This document shows positions 32,865 to 42,900 of a stretch of 64,000 nucleotides of DNA, in pieces. Source of the DNA: an uncultured Christensenellaceae bacterium (GTDB lineage Bacteria > Bacillota > Clostridia > Christensenellales > Borkfalkiaceae). The stretch spans positions 366,084 through 430,083 of the forward strand of contig CAJUKK010000001.1 in assembly GCA_910586985.1 (NCBI GenBank), in the 5' to 3' direction. The number at the start of each line of letters is the position of its first letter. Within the stretch, counting starts at the first letter, position 1. A program made the position numbers and the translations under genes. Under the pieces are notes generated by a model that worked only from the letters and a program-made list of their open reading frames with translations, had not been told where the DNA came from and made no database searches.

Positions 32865-34091
32865 TTAAAACGCCCAATTTCCGTTTTTGAAAATTTGTAC
32901 GCGCTCGCCTTTTTTCGTCACGCCGACGATATCCAAATCTTTCGCACCGATCATAAAATCAACGTGAATGACGCTGTCGTTGATTCCCTTTGCGATCAGC
33001 TCCTCACGCGTCATATCCTCGTAACCGCGCACGCAGTTTGTAAATCCGGAACCGAGCGCCAAATGGCAGCTTGCATTTTCGTCGAATAGCGTATTATAAT
33101 ACAAAATTCCTTGATTGTTAATCGGAGAATCGTAAGCGATAAGCGCGCACTCGCCAAGCATTTTCGCGCCTTCGTCCATGGAGATCATTTTCTCAAGCAA
33201 CGCCTGATTCTTTCTTGCCTTAACCTCCACGACTTTTCCGCCTTCAAAGCGAATCGAAAAATCCTCGATCAATTCACCCTGATAGGAAAGCGGCTTTGTA
33301 GAATATACGATTCCTTCCGCATCGCCTGCTTTGGGAGAAATGAAAATCTCTTCCGAAGGAATGTTGGGATTAAAATATCTGCCTTTTAAATCTTCTTCCC
33401 CGCCTCCCATAAAGAGCGTATCGTCAAGCAACCCGACTTTAAAATCCGTGCCGTTCGAGGATTTATATTCAAGCGACGCAAGATCGAGTCTGTTGAGATA
33501 ATCGCAGCGCCCTGCAATTTCATCGTTATGGCGCGCCCATTCGCGAATAGGATCGGCTCCGTCTGCACGCGCCGCAACGAGAATCGCCTCCCAAAGTTTT
33601 TCAACCGCGCGATTCACGGGCAACAACGGAAATACTTTTCTTGCCCATTCGCGTCCGGGAACAGCGGCGATACACCATTGATAACGGTTATCCATCGCAT
33701 CGCGGTAAGGCTTGAATACTTTGACTCTTGCCGAACGCGCCGCCGTATACTTCTCCTGATCGACGCCTTTTAACCCGTCGGGATCTTCGGAGAGAAGATA
33801 GAGCATTGCGGGCAATTCTTTTTTTCTGCACTCCATCTTTTCGATTTCCCACTGCTTTGTTTCGGAAAGCGTTTCGAGTTTCTGATATTTATAATCTAAC
33901 TTGGTAAGCGGGGAATGCGTCCACTCCACGGTAACCTTACCCGCGCCTGCACGGTACAGCTCTTCAACAGCCATTTCTACAAAATCAGGCTGATCAAGTT
34001 CCGCATATACCATGACCCACTGCCCCTTTTTGACGTTAACGCCTGTTTTGGCGATTAATTTCGCATACCTACGCATTTGTAATTTATTCAT
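32865..34091 (-). CDS. M29-family aminopeptidase
   Basis: A cobalt/zinc aminopeptidase (AmpS/PepS, thermophilic aminopeptidase type) that trims peptides in the cytosol. 408 residues with the family segments YFNPNIPSEEIFISPKAGDA, GILYYNTLFDENASCHLALG (metal ligands E and H) and VIHVDFMIGAKDLDIVG (H and D). Own promoter; not linked to the metal genes downstream by an obvious operon, although the gap is only 51 bp. Confidence 0.93.
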   Translation of the reverse strand: MNKLQMRRYAKLIAKTGVNVKKGQWVMVYAELDQPDFVEMAVEELYRAGAGKVTVEWTHSPLTKLDYKYQKLETLSETKQWEIEKMECRKKELPAMLYLLSEDPDGLKGVDQEKYTAARSARVKVFKPYRDAMDNRYQWCIAAVPGREWARKVFPLLPVNRAVEKLWEAILVAARADGADPIREWARHNDEIAGRCDYLNRLDLASLEYKSSNGTDFKVGLLDDTLFMGGGEEDLKGRYFNPNIPSEEIFISPKAGDAEGIVYSTKPLSYQGELIEDFSIRFEGGKVVEVKARKNQALLEKMISMDEGAKMLGECALIAYDSPINNQGILYYNTLFDENASCHLALGSGFTNCVRGYEDMTREELIAKGINDSVIHVDFMIGAKDLDIVGVTKKGERVQIFKNGNWAF

Positions 34092-34126
34092 GACTTTTCC
34101 TCCGATTAGTTTTTCAATCTGTTTTT

Positions 34127-34155
34127 ATTATACCGCTTTTTAACGGTTTCGTCAA
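34127..34155 (-). promoter_or_regulatory. Aminopeptidase promoter
   Basis: On the minus strand TTGACG (34155-34150), 17 bp, TATAAT (34132-34127). Confidence 0.8.
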
Positions 34156-34169
34156 TTGCAGAACAAGAT

Positions 34170-34204
34170 TTTAATAAAAAACACGGCAATTTTACCGTGT
34201 TTTT
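34170..34204 (-). terminator. nrdDG terminator
   Basis: AAAAACACGG and CCGTGTTTTT pair; T tracts on both strands. It lies 6 bp past the nrdG stop. Confidence 0.85.
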
Positions 34205-34209
34205 AAATA

Positions 34210-34731
34210 TTATGTCAGATATAGTACTACTTTTCCGGACTCAAAACTGCGCTTTAAGTCGATTACCCTTTGATTAGAAGAGCCGCGAAAACGCAACCGT
34301 ATATCCTTTAAGGACTCTTCGAATTTACCGTCCACCAGAACGTCGATCAAGCGGAGCATTTTTTCGGTGACTTCCGTCACCGCATGAGGCTCTTGTAACG
34401 TCCCTTCTCCGTAAGTGTAACCCGTATAGCACCAAATATTTTTGTCCGGAAATAGTTTTTTGACGCGAACTAAAAACGGATACAATGCGCGTTGATTTTC
34501 CGGTTCAAACGGATCGCCGCCAAGAAGAGTCAATCCCGCAATGTAAGGCGAAGAAAGCGCATCGATAATTTCTGTTTCAACGGCGGAAGTAAACGCCTTT
34601 CCGTAAGAAAAGTCCCATGCAATTTCGTTAAAACAGCCTTTACAATGCCTTCTGCAACCGGAAACGAAGAGGGAAACCCGTATCCCCTCCCCGTTTGCGA
34701 TATCTGTTTTTTTTAGCTCCGCATAATTCAT
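34210..34731 (-). CDS. nrdG: Anaerobic ribonucleotide reductase activating protein
   Basis: A radical-SAM enzyme that puts the glycyl radical on NrdD. 173 residues with the [4Fe-4S] site SGCRRHCKGCFN (C-x3-C-x2-C, residues about 30-37), TLLGGDPFEPEN and NIWCYTGYT. It starts 8 bp after nrdD, as usual. Confidence 0.95.
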   Translation of the reverse strand: MNYAELKKTDIANGEGIRVSLFVSGCRRHCKGCFNEIAWDFSYGKAFTSAVETEIIDALSSPYIAGLTLLGGDPFEPENQRALYPFLVRVKKLFPDKNIWCYTGYTYGEGTLQEPHAVTEVTEKMLRLIDVLVDGKFEESLKDIRLRFRGSSNQRVIDLKRSFESGKVVLYLT

Positions 34732-34739
34732 ATTTTACC

Positions 34740-36911
34740 TTAAAGATGCAAAACTCTGTCGCGAATTTCCTGCGTTCTTCCCTGATTCCAGAACTGCGTA
34801 CCGATATATCCGCAAGTGCGCCGTGCAACGTTCATTTTAGATTGATCGCGATTTTTGCAATGCGGGCATTCCCATACGAGCTTTCCGTCTTCTTCTACGA
34901 TACCGATCTCCCCGTCGTATCCGCACACCTGACAGTAATCGCTCTTTGTGTTCAACTCGGCATACATAATGTTGTCGTAAATATATTGCATAACGGCAAG
35001 TACGGCGGGAATATTATTTTGCATATTCGGCACTTCGACATAGGAAATCGCTCCGCCGGGGGAAAGCTGTTGAAATTCGCTCTCAAATTTGAGTTTGGTA
35101 AACGCGTCGATTTTCTCGCTTACGTGCACGTGATAACTGTTGGTGATATAGCTCTTATCCGTTACCCCTTGAATAATTCCAAAGCGTTTTTGAAGGCATT
35201 TGGAAAACTTGTACGTTGTACTTTCAAGCGGCGTTCCATAGAGCGAAAAATCAATATTTTCTTTGGCTTTCCACTCTTTGCACTTATCGTTCATGCGTTG
35301 CATAACGGCAAGCGCAAACGGCTTTGCCTCATCGTCCGTATGCGATTTTCCCGTCATATATTTTGTGCATTCGTAAAGTCCCGCATAGCCGAGTGAAATC
35401 GTAGAATAGCCGCCGTAGAGCAAACTGTCGATCGGCTCGCCCTTTTTAAGACGGGCAAGCGCGCCGTACTGCCAAAGAATGGGCGCGGCATCCGACAGCG
35501 TTCCCTTTAAACGGTTATGCCGTTGCATGAGCGCGCGATAGCAAAGCTCGAGTCTCTCGTCGAAAATTTTCCAAAAATGTTCTTTGTCTCCGCCCGAAGA
35601 AAGCGCAACGTCCACAAGGTTGATCGTAACGACGCCCTGATTAAATCTGCCGTAATACTTAGGCTTTCCGTTCTCGTCTACATACGGCGTTAAAAAACTG
35701 CGGCAACCCATACAGGTATAGCAATGACCTTCGCCGTTTTTATCGATTTTATATTCAAGCATTTTCTTTTCGGAAATATAATCGGGAACCATACGTTTCG
35801 CCGTACAGCGAGCCGCAAGCTCGGTCAAATGCCAATACTTGCTGCCTTCGCGCACATTGTCCTCTTCCAAAACGTATATAAGTTTGGGGAACGCCGGAGT
35901 CACCCAAACGCCCGACTCGTTTTTTACGCCCTGCATGCGCTGGGAAAGCGTCTCTTCGATAATCATTGCAAGATCGTCTTTTTCCTGCGCGGTTCTCGCT
36001 TCTCCGAGATACATAAATACCGTAACGAAAGGCGCTTGACCGTTGGTGGTAAGCAAAGTTACCACCTGATATTGAATCGTCTGGATCCCCTTGCGAATCT
36101 CGTCGCGAAGGCGTTTTTCCGCAACCTTCGCAATATGTTCTTCGTCGGCGGCGTTTACTTCTGCAAACTCCTCCGCAACCTCTTTAATGATCTTTTTGCG
36201 GCTGATATCCACAAACGGCGCAAGATGCGTGAGCGAAATGCTCTGCCCCCCGTATTGGTTAGACGCAACCTGAGCGATAATCTGCGTTGCGATATTGCAA
36301 GCGGTAGAAAAAGAATGCGGTTTTTCGATATACGTCCCCGAAATGACGGTGCCGTTTTGCAACATATCTTCGAGATTGACAAGGTCGCAGTTATGCATGT
36401 GTTGCGCAAAATAATCCGCGTCATGGAAATGAATCAACCCTTCGTCGTGCGCGGCGACAATATCCGCGGGAAGCAAAATTCTGCGCGTCAAATCCTTGGA
36501 AACTTCGCCTGCCATATAGTCCCGCTGAACGGAATTTACCGTCGGATTCTTATTCGAATTTTCCTGTTTTACTTCTTCGTTATTACATTCGATCAAGGTA
36601 AGAATCTGATCGTCCGTCGTATTCGTTTTGCGCGCCAAAGCACGGTTATAGCGATACGTAATATATTTGCGGGCAACGGCAAACGCCTTTTGATCCATAA
36701 TCTGATTCTCTACAAAGTCCTGAATCTCCTCGACGTTGACTGCGCGGTTTAAGTCGCCCGACAGCGCGGTGACCTTATCGGAAATTTTTGCGATTTGTTT
36801 TTCTGAAAGCCGGTTATCCTCGCTGACTTCATTATTGGCTTTACGGACTGCGTTGATGATTTTTTCAACGTCGAACGGAACTTCCGTTCCGTTTCTCTTG
36901 ATGATTTTCAT
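34740..36911 (-). CDS. nrdD: Anaerobic ribonucleoside-triphosphate reductase
   Basis: Makes deoxyribonucleotides without oxygen through a glycyl radical. An ATP-cone (MKIIKRNGTEVPFDVEKI, about residues 1-95) is followed by the catalytic barrel. Near the end CQVCGYDGEIG and CPHCKN supply the four zinc cysteines, and RRTCGYIG holds the radical glycine. The start at 36911 has AGGAGAG upstream; ten more residues are in frame to 36941. 723 residues, normal. Control is probably by NrdR through two boxes upstream. Confidence 0.96.
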   Translation of the reverse strand: MKIIKRNGTEVPFDVEKIINAVRKANNEVSEDNRLSEKQIAKISDKVTALSGDLNRAVNVEEIQDFVENQIMDQKAFAVARKYITYRYNRALARKTNTTDDQILTLIECNNEEVKQENSNKNPTVNSVQRDYMAGEVSKDLTRRILLPADIVAAHDEGLIHFHDADYFAQHMHNCDLVNLEDMLQNGTVISGTYIEKPHSFSTACNIATQIIAQVASNQYGGQSISLTHLAPFVDISRKKIIKEVAEEFAEVNAADEEHIAKVAEKRLRDEIRKGIQTIQYQVVTLLTTNGQAPFVTVFMYLGEARTAQEKDDLAMIIEETLSQRMQGVKNESGVWVTPAFPKLIYVLEEDNVREGSKYWHLTELAARCTAKRMVPDYISEKKMLEYKIDKNGEGHCYTCMGCRSFLTPYVDENGKPKYYGRFNQGVVTINLVDVALSSGGDKEHFWKIFDERLELCYRALMQRHNRLKGTLSDAAPILWQYGALARLKKGEPIDSLLYGGYSTISLGYAGLYECTKYMTGKSHTDDEAKPFALAVMQRMNDKCKEWKAKENIDFSLYGTPLESTTYKFSKCLQKRFGIIQGVTDKSYITNSYHVHVSEKIDAFTKLKFESEFQQLSPGGAISYVEVPNMQNNIPAVLAVMQYIYDNIMYAELNTKSDYCQVCGYDGEIGIVEEDGKLVWECPHCKNRDQSKMNVARRTCGYIGTQFWNQGRTQEIRDRVLHL

Positions 36912-36985
36912 AACTCTCTCCTTGTCTTGTTGTCCTTCCACGCCCCGTTTCGGGATAAAAAAACGCTCCCGAAAGGAACGTTTCT

Positions 36986-37014
36986 AATATACCCGATATT
37001 TAGTCATTTGTCAA
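36986..37014 (-). promoter_or_regulatory. nrdDG promoter
   Basis: On the minus strand TTGACA (37014-37009), 17 bp, TATATT (36991-36986), about 75 bp before the nrdD start. Confidence 0.8.
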
Positions 37015-37020
37015 GGATTT

Positions 37021-37068
37021 TTCCTATATTTAGGGAAAATTTTTTTATTTTACCACTATATCTTGTGG
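37021..37068. promoter_or_regulatory. Tandem NrdR-like boxes
   Basis: CCACTATATCTTGTGG at 37053-37068 and the weaker TTCCTATATTTAGGGAA at 37021-37037. The known NrdR box is a palindrome around acaCwAtATaTwGtgt, usually in pairs three helical turns apart. Here the centres are 32 bp apart, just upstream of the -35. Confidence 0.6.
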
Positions 37069-37136
37069 TTGTGTCGAAAAAGGTCATTTTATTGAACGTG
37101 AAACAAACGGCGCAAAAGTTTCCCGTATTTTCTTAT

Positions 37137-37802
37137 TCAAAGTAATGAAGTTCCGTTGATATCAAGCGCAAACCGACAACCGAGAAATTCGCCCGCGCGG
37201 CGGCAAAGTTGCATTCTTCCGAAATAAATTTCAAAATAATCCATTACCGAACAGATCGCAGGATCGATTTCAATATTTAAAGTAATACGCTTTTGTTTGT
37301 CGTCAACGGTTAAAAACGAACGCTCTGCTGCAAGATTAACGCGGTCGTGTATATTCGCATGGCTTACGTTTGTTATATTTTTTTTGACGCGGCTTTTGTG
37401 CACGTCCGCTTTATCTGCAATAATAAGAGCGGCGGATACGTCCGATACGGGTAAACCGTATTGCTCGTCATGATTCCCGATCGCCGCCATAACCTCGGCT
37501 GCATCCTCGCAGGCAAGTCCGAGGCGCGTCAGTATCTTATAAGCTAAAATCGCGCCCGACTGCGCATGGTCTTTACGGTTGACGCAATTTCCGATATCGT
37601 GAAGATACCCTGCAATTTCCGTCAGACGAACGCGCTCGGGAGATTTACCGAGCGCACGTAAAATTTCACCCGACCATTTACTGACGATTGCAGAATGCCT
37701 GCGCGAGTGTTCGGTAAATCCAAGCGCCTCGATCGAACGCTCGGACATTGCCATAATCGCCTCTACTTCGGGATCGTTTTTAACAACATTTAATTCAAGC
37801 AA
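37137..37802 (-). CDS. HD-domain phosphohydrolase
   Basis: 221 residues with the HD metal ligands: HSRRHSAIVSKWS, GYLHDIGNCVNRKDHAQSG and AAIGNHDEQYG. The domain fills residues about 30-150; the rest is not recognised. Substrate unknown (nucleotide or related phosphoester in the family). It begins one base before the pfkB-type gene ends, so both are in one operon. No terminator was found in the 68 bp before the NrdR box. Confidence 0.85.
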   Translation of the reverse strand: MLELNVVKNDPEVEAIMAMSERSIEALGFTEHSRRHSAIVSKWSGEILRALGKSPERVRLTEIAGYLHDIGNCVNRKDHAQSGAILAYKILTRLGLACEDAAEVMAAIGNHDEQYGLPVSDVSAALIIADKADVHKSRVKKNITNVSHANIHDRVNLAAERSFLTVDDKQKRITLNIEIDPAICSVMDYFEIYFGRMQLCRRAGEFLGCRFALDINGTSLL

Positions 37803-38726
37803 TTAAAACTCCTTGACGGTCAGACTGTCGTAAATTTCTTCGTATTTATTTTTCAGGAAAGAAATTGTACCGAACGTTGTGACCGTCGCCGTACCTGCGG
37901 CAACGCCTGCACGCAAGATATCTTCGAGATCGGCGCCCTCTTGCATCTTGACTGCGGCGGCGGCAACCATGCCGTCTCCCGCGCCGACCGTAGAGTTGAC
38001 CGCAACGTTGATACTCTTGCAGTGATAATTTTTTGTCCCGTTTGTAATGATCGCTCCGTCTTTACCGAGTGAAAGCAGAACCACCTTTGCGCCGCGGTTT
38101 ATCAGCTCATGGCATCCCGAGAGCATGTCGTTTTTATCCTTAAATTCCCGTCCGAGCGTCTCTTCCAGCTCGTCGAGATTGGGTTTAGCAAGATCAATCC
38201 CCGCTTCCAACGCGGCAAACAGTTTCATACCCTCCGTATCGCAAATCTTTAACGAAGAAGGATCGACCGCTTTGAACAATTCCCGATAATATCCCGCGTC
38301 TACGCCGCGCGGCAAACCGCCGGAAATTACAGTTACGTCCGCACGGGGAGAAAAAGAACGGATCATCTGGAGAAGTTCTACAAGTTTCTCATTTGCGACC
38401 TGCCCGCCGACGTCGTTAATTTCAGTCAGCATCGAACGTTTATCAATACACTTATAATTTTCACGCACCCTGCCGCTGTTCCATACGAAGGAGAACGGAA
38501 CCCCCTCTTTATCGAGCGCGCGCTGGAACGGTTCGCCGTTTTCGTTGTACATAAAACCCGTAGCGTGCGCTTCTGCGCCCAATCGCGTTACGCCGATCGC
38601 AACATTGAGCGCCTTACCTGTAAACGACAGTGTTTTATTCTTTACGACGTTTACTTTTCCGACGTTTAACGAATCAAGCTCAATGGCAACGTCTACGCTC
38701 GGGCTCATACATACAGTTAAAATCAT
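37803..38726 (-). CDS. PfkB-family sugar kinase, probably 1-phosphofructokinase
   Basis: 307 residues of the LacC/FruK type: start ILTVCMSPSVDVAIELDSLN, a GKALNVAIGVTRLGAEA sugar-binding segment, and the catalytic NSTVGAGDGMVAAAAV near residue 250. It would phosphorylate fructose 1-phosphate or tagatose 6-phosphate; no PTS or aldolase gene is adjacent to decide. Good ribosome site AGGGGGA. Confidence 0.88.
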   Translation of the reverse strand: MILTVCMSPSVDVAIELDSLNVGKVNVVKNKTLSFTGKALNVAIGVTRLGAEAHATGFMYNENGEPFQRALDKEGVPFSFVWNSGRVRENYKCIDKRSMLTEINDVGGQVANEKLVELLQMIRSFSPRADVTVISGGLPRGVDAGYYRELFKAVDPSSLKICDTEGMKLFAALEAGIDLAKPNLDELEETLGREFKDKNDMLSGCHELINRGAKVVLLSLGKDGAIITNGTKNYHCKSINVAVNSTVGAGDGMVAAAAVKMQEGADLEDILRAGVAAGTATVTTFGTISFLKNKYEEIYDSLTVKEF

Positions 38727-38795
38727 AAAAGTCCCCCTATCCTCGCACTGTTTTTCCTTTGTGGCGAGGGTGGAAAATTTTTCCCCTCAACAATT

Positions 38796-38824
38796 ATTAT
38801 AGTATATCTCTAAGCAAATTTCAA
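38796..38824 (-). promoter_or_regulatory. Promoter of the pfkB-HD pair
   Basis: On the minus strand TTGAAA (38824-38819), 17 bp, TATAAT (38801-38796). The leader carries a CCTCGC/GCGAGG stem at 38737-38772, between the promoter and the ribosome site. Confidence 0.75.
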
Positions 38825-38867
38825 GAGGCAAATGAAAAAAAATTGTAGAAATTTAAAGAATTTAACC

Positions 38868-38899
38868 TGAAAAGAGACGATTCTGCATTGAACCGTCTC
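38868..38899 (-). terminator. pfkA terminator
   Basis: On the minus strand GAGACGGTTC and GAATCGTCTC pair (one G-U), then TTTTC, 6 bp after the pfkA stop. Confidence 0.8.
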
Positions 38900-38905
38900 C
38901 AATCG

Positions 38906-39868
38906 TTACATGGAAATCATTTGTAATGTTTCGTACAATTCATAATTGAACTTCTTTTTCATGGAAACAGCCTCGATAATATCCATATCGATTATTTCGT
39001 TTTTACGGATACCGACGACGCGGTTACCGATCCCGTCTTTTAAAAGGCGAACCGCTTTGTTTCCGAATTGCGCCGCGAGCATTCTATCTGCCATCGAGGG
39101 CGAACCGCCGCGCTGAATGTGCCCGATGTTCGTAGAACGAACGGAATACGTTGTAACTTCCTGCAACTGTTTTGCAAACGCCTCCGCAGACATAACGCCC
39201 TCGGCTACAACGATAATATTCGAATGCTTACCGTTTGCGCGCGAACGGTTTATACGCATAACGATATCTTCAAGATCAAACGCGATCTCAGGCACGACGA
39301 TGATTTCCGCGCCCGAAGTAATTCCCGCGTACAACGCAATATCTCCGCAATGGCGGCCCATAACTTCCACGACGGAAATCCGCTCGTGAGAATTCATAGT
39401 GTCGCGCAACTTATTGATCACTTCAAGACAAGTATTTACCGCCGTATCGAATCCGAGCGTGTAGTCGGTATACTGCAAATCGTTATCAATCGTTCCGGGG
39501 ATACCGATCGTTGGAATCCCATAATTTTCGGTCAGGCATTTTGCGCCGCGGAACGAACCGTCTCCGCCGATAACGACAAGTCCTTCGATTCCATGGCGTT
39601 CAAGCGTTGCAACCGCCTGTTTTTGTCCGTCGACCGTGAGCATTTCGAGACATCTTGCCGTTCTCAACTTTGTACCGCCGCGTTGAACGATATCCGAAAC
39701 ACTCCGCATCTCTAATTGCATCATCTGGTCGTTTATAAGTCCCGAATAACCGCGCTCGATCCCGTAAACTTCCATACCGTAATAAATTGCCGTTCTTACA
39801 ACCGCACGGATCGCCGCGTTCATACCGGGCGCATCGCCGCCGCTTGTTAACAACCCAATCTTTTTCAT
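38906..39868 (-). CDS. pfkA: ATP-dependent 6-phosphofructokinase
   Basis: The committed step of glycolysis. 320 residues from the ATG at 39868 (GGAGG upstream), with LTSGGDAPGMNAAIRAVV, VIGGDGSFRGAKCL, PGTIDNDL and the substrate arginine in GRHCGDIALYAG. The frame is open 14 codons further up, without a ribosome site. An extended -10 (TGATATAAT, minus, near 39924-39916) may serve it. Confidence 0.96.
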   Translation of the reverse strand: MKKIGLLTSGGDAPGMNAAIRAVVRTAIYYGMEVYGIERGYSGLINDQMMQLEMRSVSDIVQRGGTKLRTARCLEMLTVDGQKQAVATLERHGIEGLVVIGGDGSFRGAKCLTENYGIPTIGIPGTIDNDLQYTDYTLGFDTAVNTCLEVINKLRDTMNSHERISVVEVMGRHCGDIALYAGITSGAEIIVVPEIAFDLEDIVMRINRSRANGKHSNIIVVAEGVMSAEAFAKQLQEVTTYSVRSTNIGHIQRGGSPSMADRMLAAQFGNKAVRLLKDGIGNRVVGIRKNEIIDMDIIEAVSMKKKFNYELYETLQMISM

Positions 39869-39970
39869 TTTTTTAAAACCTCCGCAAACCTGATCGTTTG
39901 TTTCTTCCATAACTTATTATATCACAACCATTTAAAAAAGGAAAGTCTTTTGACAAAAAAACGTGATCCG

Positions 39971-42900
39971 TCAAACAAGTTTTACCTTGGTTTCGGGCAA
40001 AAACGTACGGATTTCCGCAATGCAGGCGCGATTGAGATTAACGTAATATTCATACCGCTTTCCGCCGTTTAAAATTTTTGTCAAAGTTTCTCCCTGATAA
40101 CCCTCGAGCGTGTCTATGAGTTCGTCAAAATCCTCTTTGGAAAGTTCACGCGCGTCGATCCAAAGCACCTGTCTCTGCGGCGTTTCCGCCTTTTCTTGTT
40201 TCGGCTCCGCTTTGTTTTCGCCAATGACAAACTCTTCCATTGTTTCGATGAGTAACACGGGCAATTTATCGGGCGAAATATCAATTTTTCCTTTTACTCT
40301 GACGACTGCATCCTGCCGAAGAATCGGTTTAATACGCTCGTATACTTTCGGAAACGTAAGACATTCGATACTGCCGTACATATCTTCAACCGTAATAAAC
40401 GCCATCACCGCCCCCGCTTTCGTAGTGAGCTTTTTCACGCTGGCAATGAGTCCGCCCATTTCAACGGGTTGCCCGCTTTTGATTTGCTGATACGTCCTGT
40501 CCCCCGTCTCCTCATCCTCTTCGTAATCGGCAAGCAAACTGCAATCGAAAGTCGCATCTTTAAAATAGGGAAGATAAGGTTCGAACGGATGTCCGCTGAC
40601 GTATACGCCGAGCACGGATTTTTCGTTGGAAAGCAACTCTGCCGATTCCCATTCCGCAATATCCGGATAATCGGGTTGAGGATTTTCCTCTTGAATAATT
40701 TCGCCAAAAAGAGACATTTGCGCGCCTGATTTTTGCTTTTCGATGCCTGCGACGCGCTTCATCAGATCCTCGTATATCGCGTAATATTGAGACCGTTTTT
40801 TTCCAAGGCTGTCAAATGCGCCGCCGAGGATAAGACTTTCCACCATTTTTTTATTGATAAATTTAATGCAGCGCATTAAAAAATCGGAAAAATCTTTAAA
40901 TTCGCCGTTGCGGTTGCGTTCTTCGATAACGCTCTCCATGCCGGCTATTCCTACGCCGCGAAGAGCGCACAGACCGAATCGTATCCCGTCGCCCTGAACA
41001 GAGAAATACGCCTTGGACTTGTTTACGTCGGGCGGATACACCGCTATATGTTTTTCCTTCATATAGACGACGTATTTTGCGATTTCCTCGATTTTGGCAA
41101 TACGGTTATTGAGAACGCCTGCCAAAAATTCTTTGGGATAGTAGCGTTTTAAGTATGCAGTCTGATATGTTACGACGGCGTATGCCGCCGCATGCGATTT
41201 ATTAAACGCATAAGACGCAAAGCTTTCCATCTGCGAGAAAAGTTCTGCGCTCACGTCCGGCGGGATTCCGTGCGCCTGACAACCAGAAATGTTTCCGCCC
41301 TTATCGATGTCGCCGTATATGAATTTGTCCTTTTGCGCCATCAATTCAGACAAATGCTTTTTCGCCATCGCGCGGCGTACAAGATCCGCTTGCCCGAGCG
41401 AATATCCCGCAAGTTGCTGGAATATCTGCATGACCTGCTCTTGATAAATAATAACGCCGTACGTCTTTTCAAGAATAGGTTTAAGCATTGGAGTAAGATA
41501 TTTGATATGTTCGGGATCGGAACGATTTTTAAGGTAAGAAGGAATAAAATCCATCGGCCCCGGACGGTAAAGCGAAATTCCCGCGATCAAATCTTCGAGA
41601 CAATTCGGCTGCAACTGTTTCATAAACCGTTTCATTCCGCCTTGTTCGAGCTGGAACACCGCGTCCGTATCTCCTTCCGAGATAAGCTCGTACGCCTTGG
41701 AATCACCGTAATCCTGATCGAACTCGATCTCTTCCCCTGTGTCCTCTTTGATATAATCGAGCGCAAGTTTAATATCCGTCAGTGTTGTAAGCGCCAAAAA
41801 GTCCATTTTTAACATGCCGATCGATTCAACTTCGATCATGTCGAACTGCGTCGTAATATCTTCGCCGTTTCGCGAAAGCGGAACGTTATCGGCAATTTTT
41901 TTACTGCAAATTACGACGCCCGCGGCATGCATACCCGTTTGGCGCGGCATACCTTCGAGCCGCAATCCCATGTCGATGACGCGTTTCAGCATCTCGTCCG
42001 ACTCGTAAATTTCAATAAATTCGGGATTACGTTTGCCCTCTTGGTCGGCAAGCTTTTTAAGAGCCTCGGCATTCTTATCGGGATCGTTTGCCGTATCCTG
42101 TACCTTTTTTCTGCACTTCTCGATATTCAAGCCCAATAATTCCGCAATAGACGATTTTCCGTCCATGAGCTTGGTAACCCGATCGGTCTCCGAATACGGA
42201 ACGCGCATAACGCGCCCAACGTCTTTAATGACCGCACGCGAAGCAAGCGTACCGAACGTGACGATCTGCGCAACGTTTTCCGGATGATAACGGCGGCGGA
42301 CATACTCAATCGTCTCCCCGCGCCGCGCCGTGCAAAAATCCACGTCAAAGTCGGGCATGGATACGCGATCAGGGTTTAAAAAGCGCTCAAAGAGAAGGTC
42401 GTATCTGAGCGGATCGACGTTTGTAATACCGATAGAATAGGCAACGATACTGCCGACGCCCGAACCGCGCCCCGGTCCCACGGGAATGTCGTTCATACGC
42501 GACCAATTGATATAATCCCAAACGATCAGGAAATAATCGGCAAATCCCATTTTAATAATAATGCCGAGTTCGTATTCCGCGCGCTGTAAAATTTCATCCG
42601 TAACAGGATTGTAGCGTTTGGGAAGTCCCTCCATTGTCAATCTTCTAAGATATTCGGGCGAGGGCGTACCGTCGTCCGCATGATAGAGCGGAATAAGCGA
42701 TTTATCGTAAACGGGACTTCCGTTCGGTTTCAGATTAAACGGCGGATCAGTTTCGGAAATTTTATCCGCGATAACGCGCGTGTTCGCAATTGCCTGCGGA
42801 AGATTCGGAAAGAGTTCGAGCATTTCGTCGCCCGTTTTCATGTAAAATTCATGCGTGGACATTTTAAGGCGCGTCGGATCGTCGAGCGTCTTTTTCATCT

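Noticed and set aside
35724..36752. 342-codon open frame on the plus strand
   Set aside because: Antisense to nrdD, no ribosome site, no recognisable domain.
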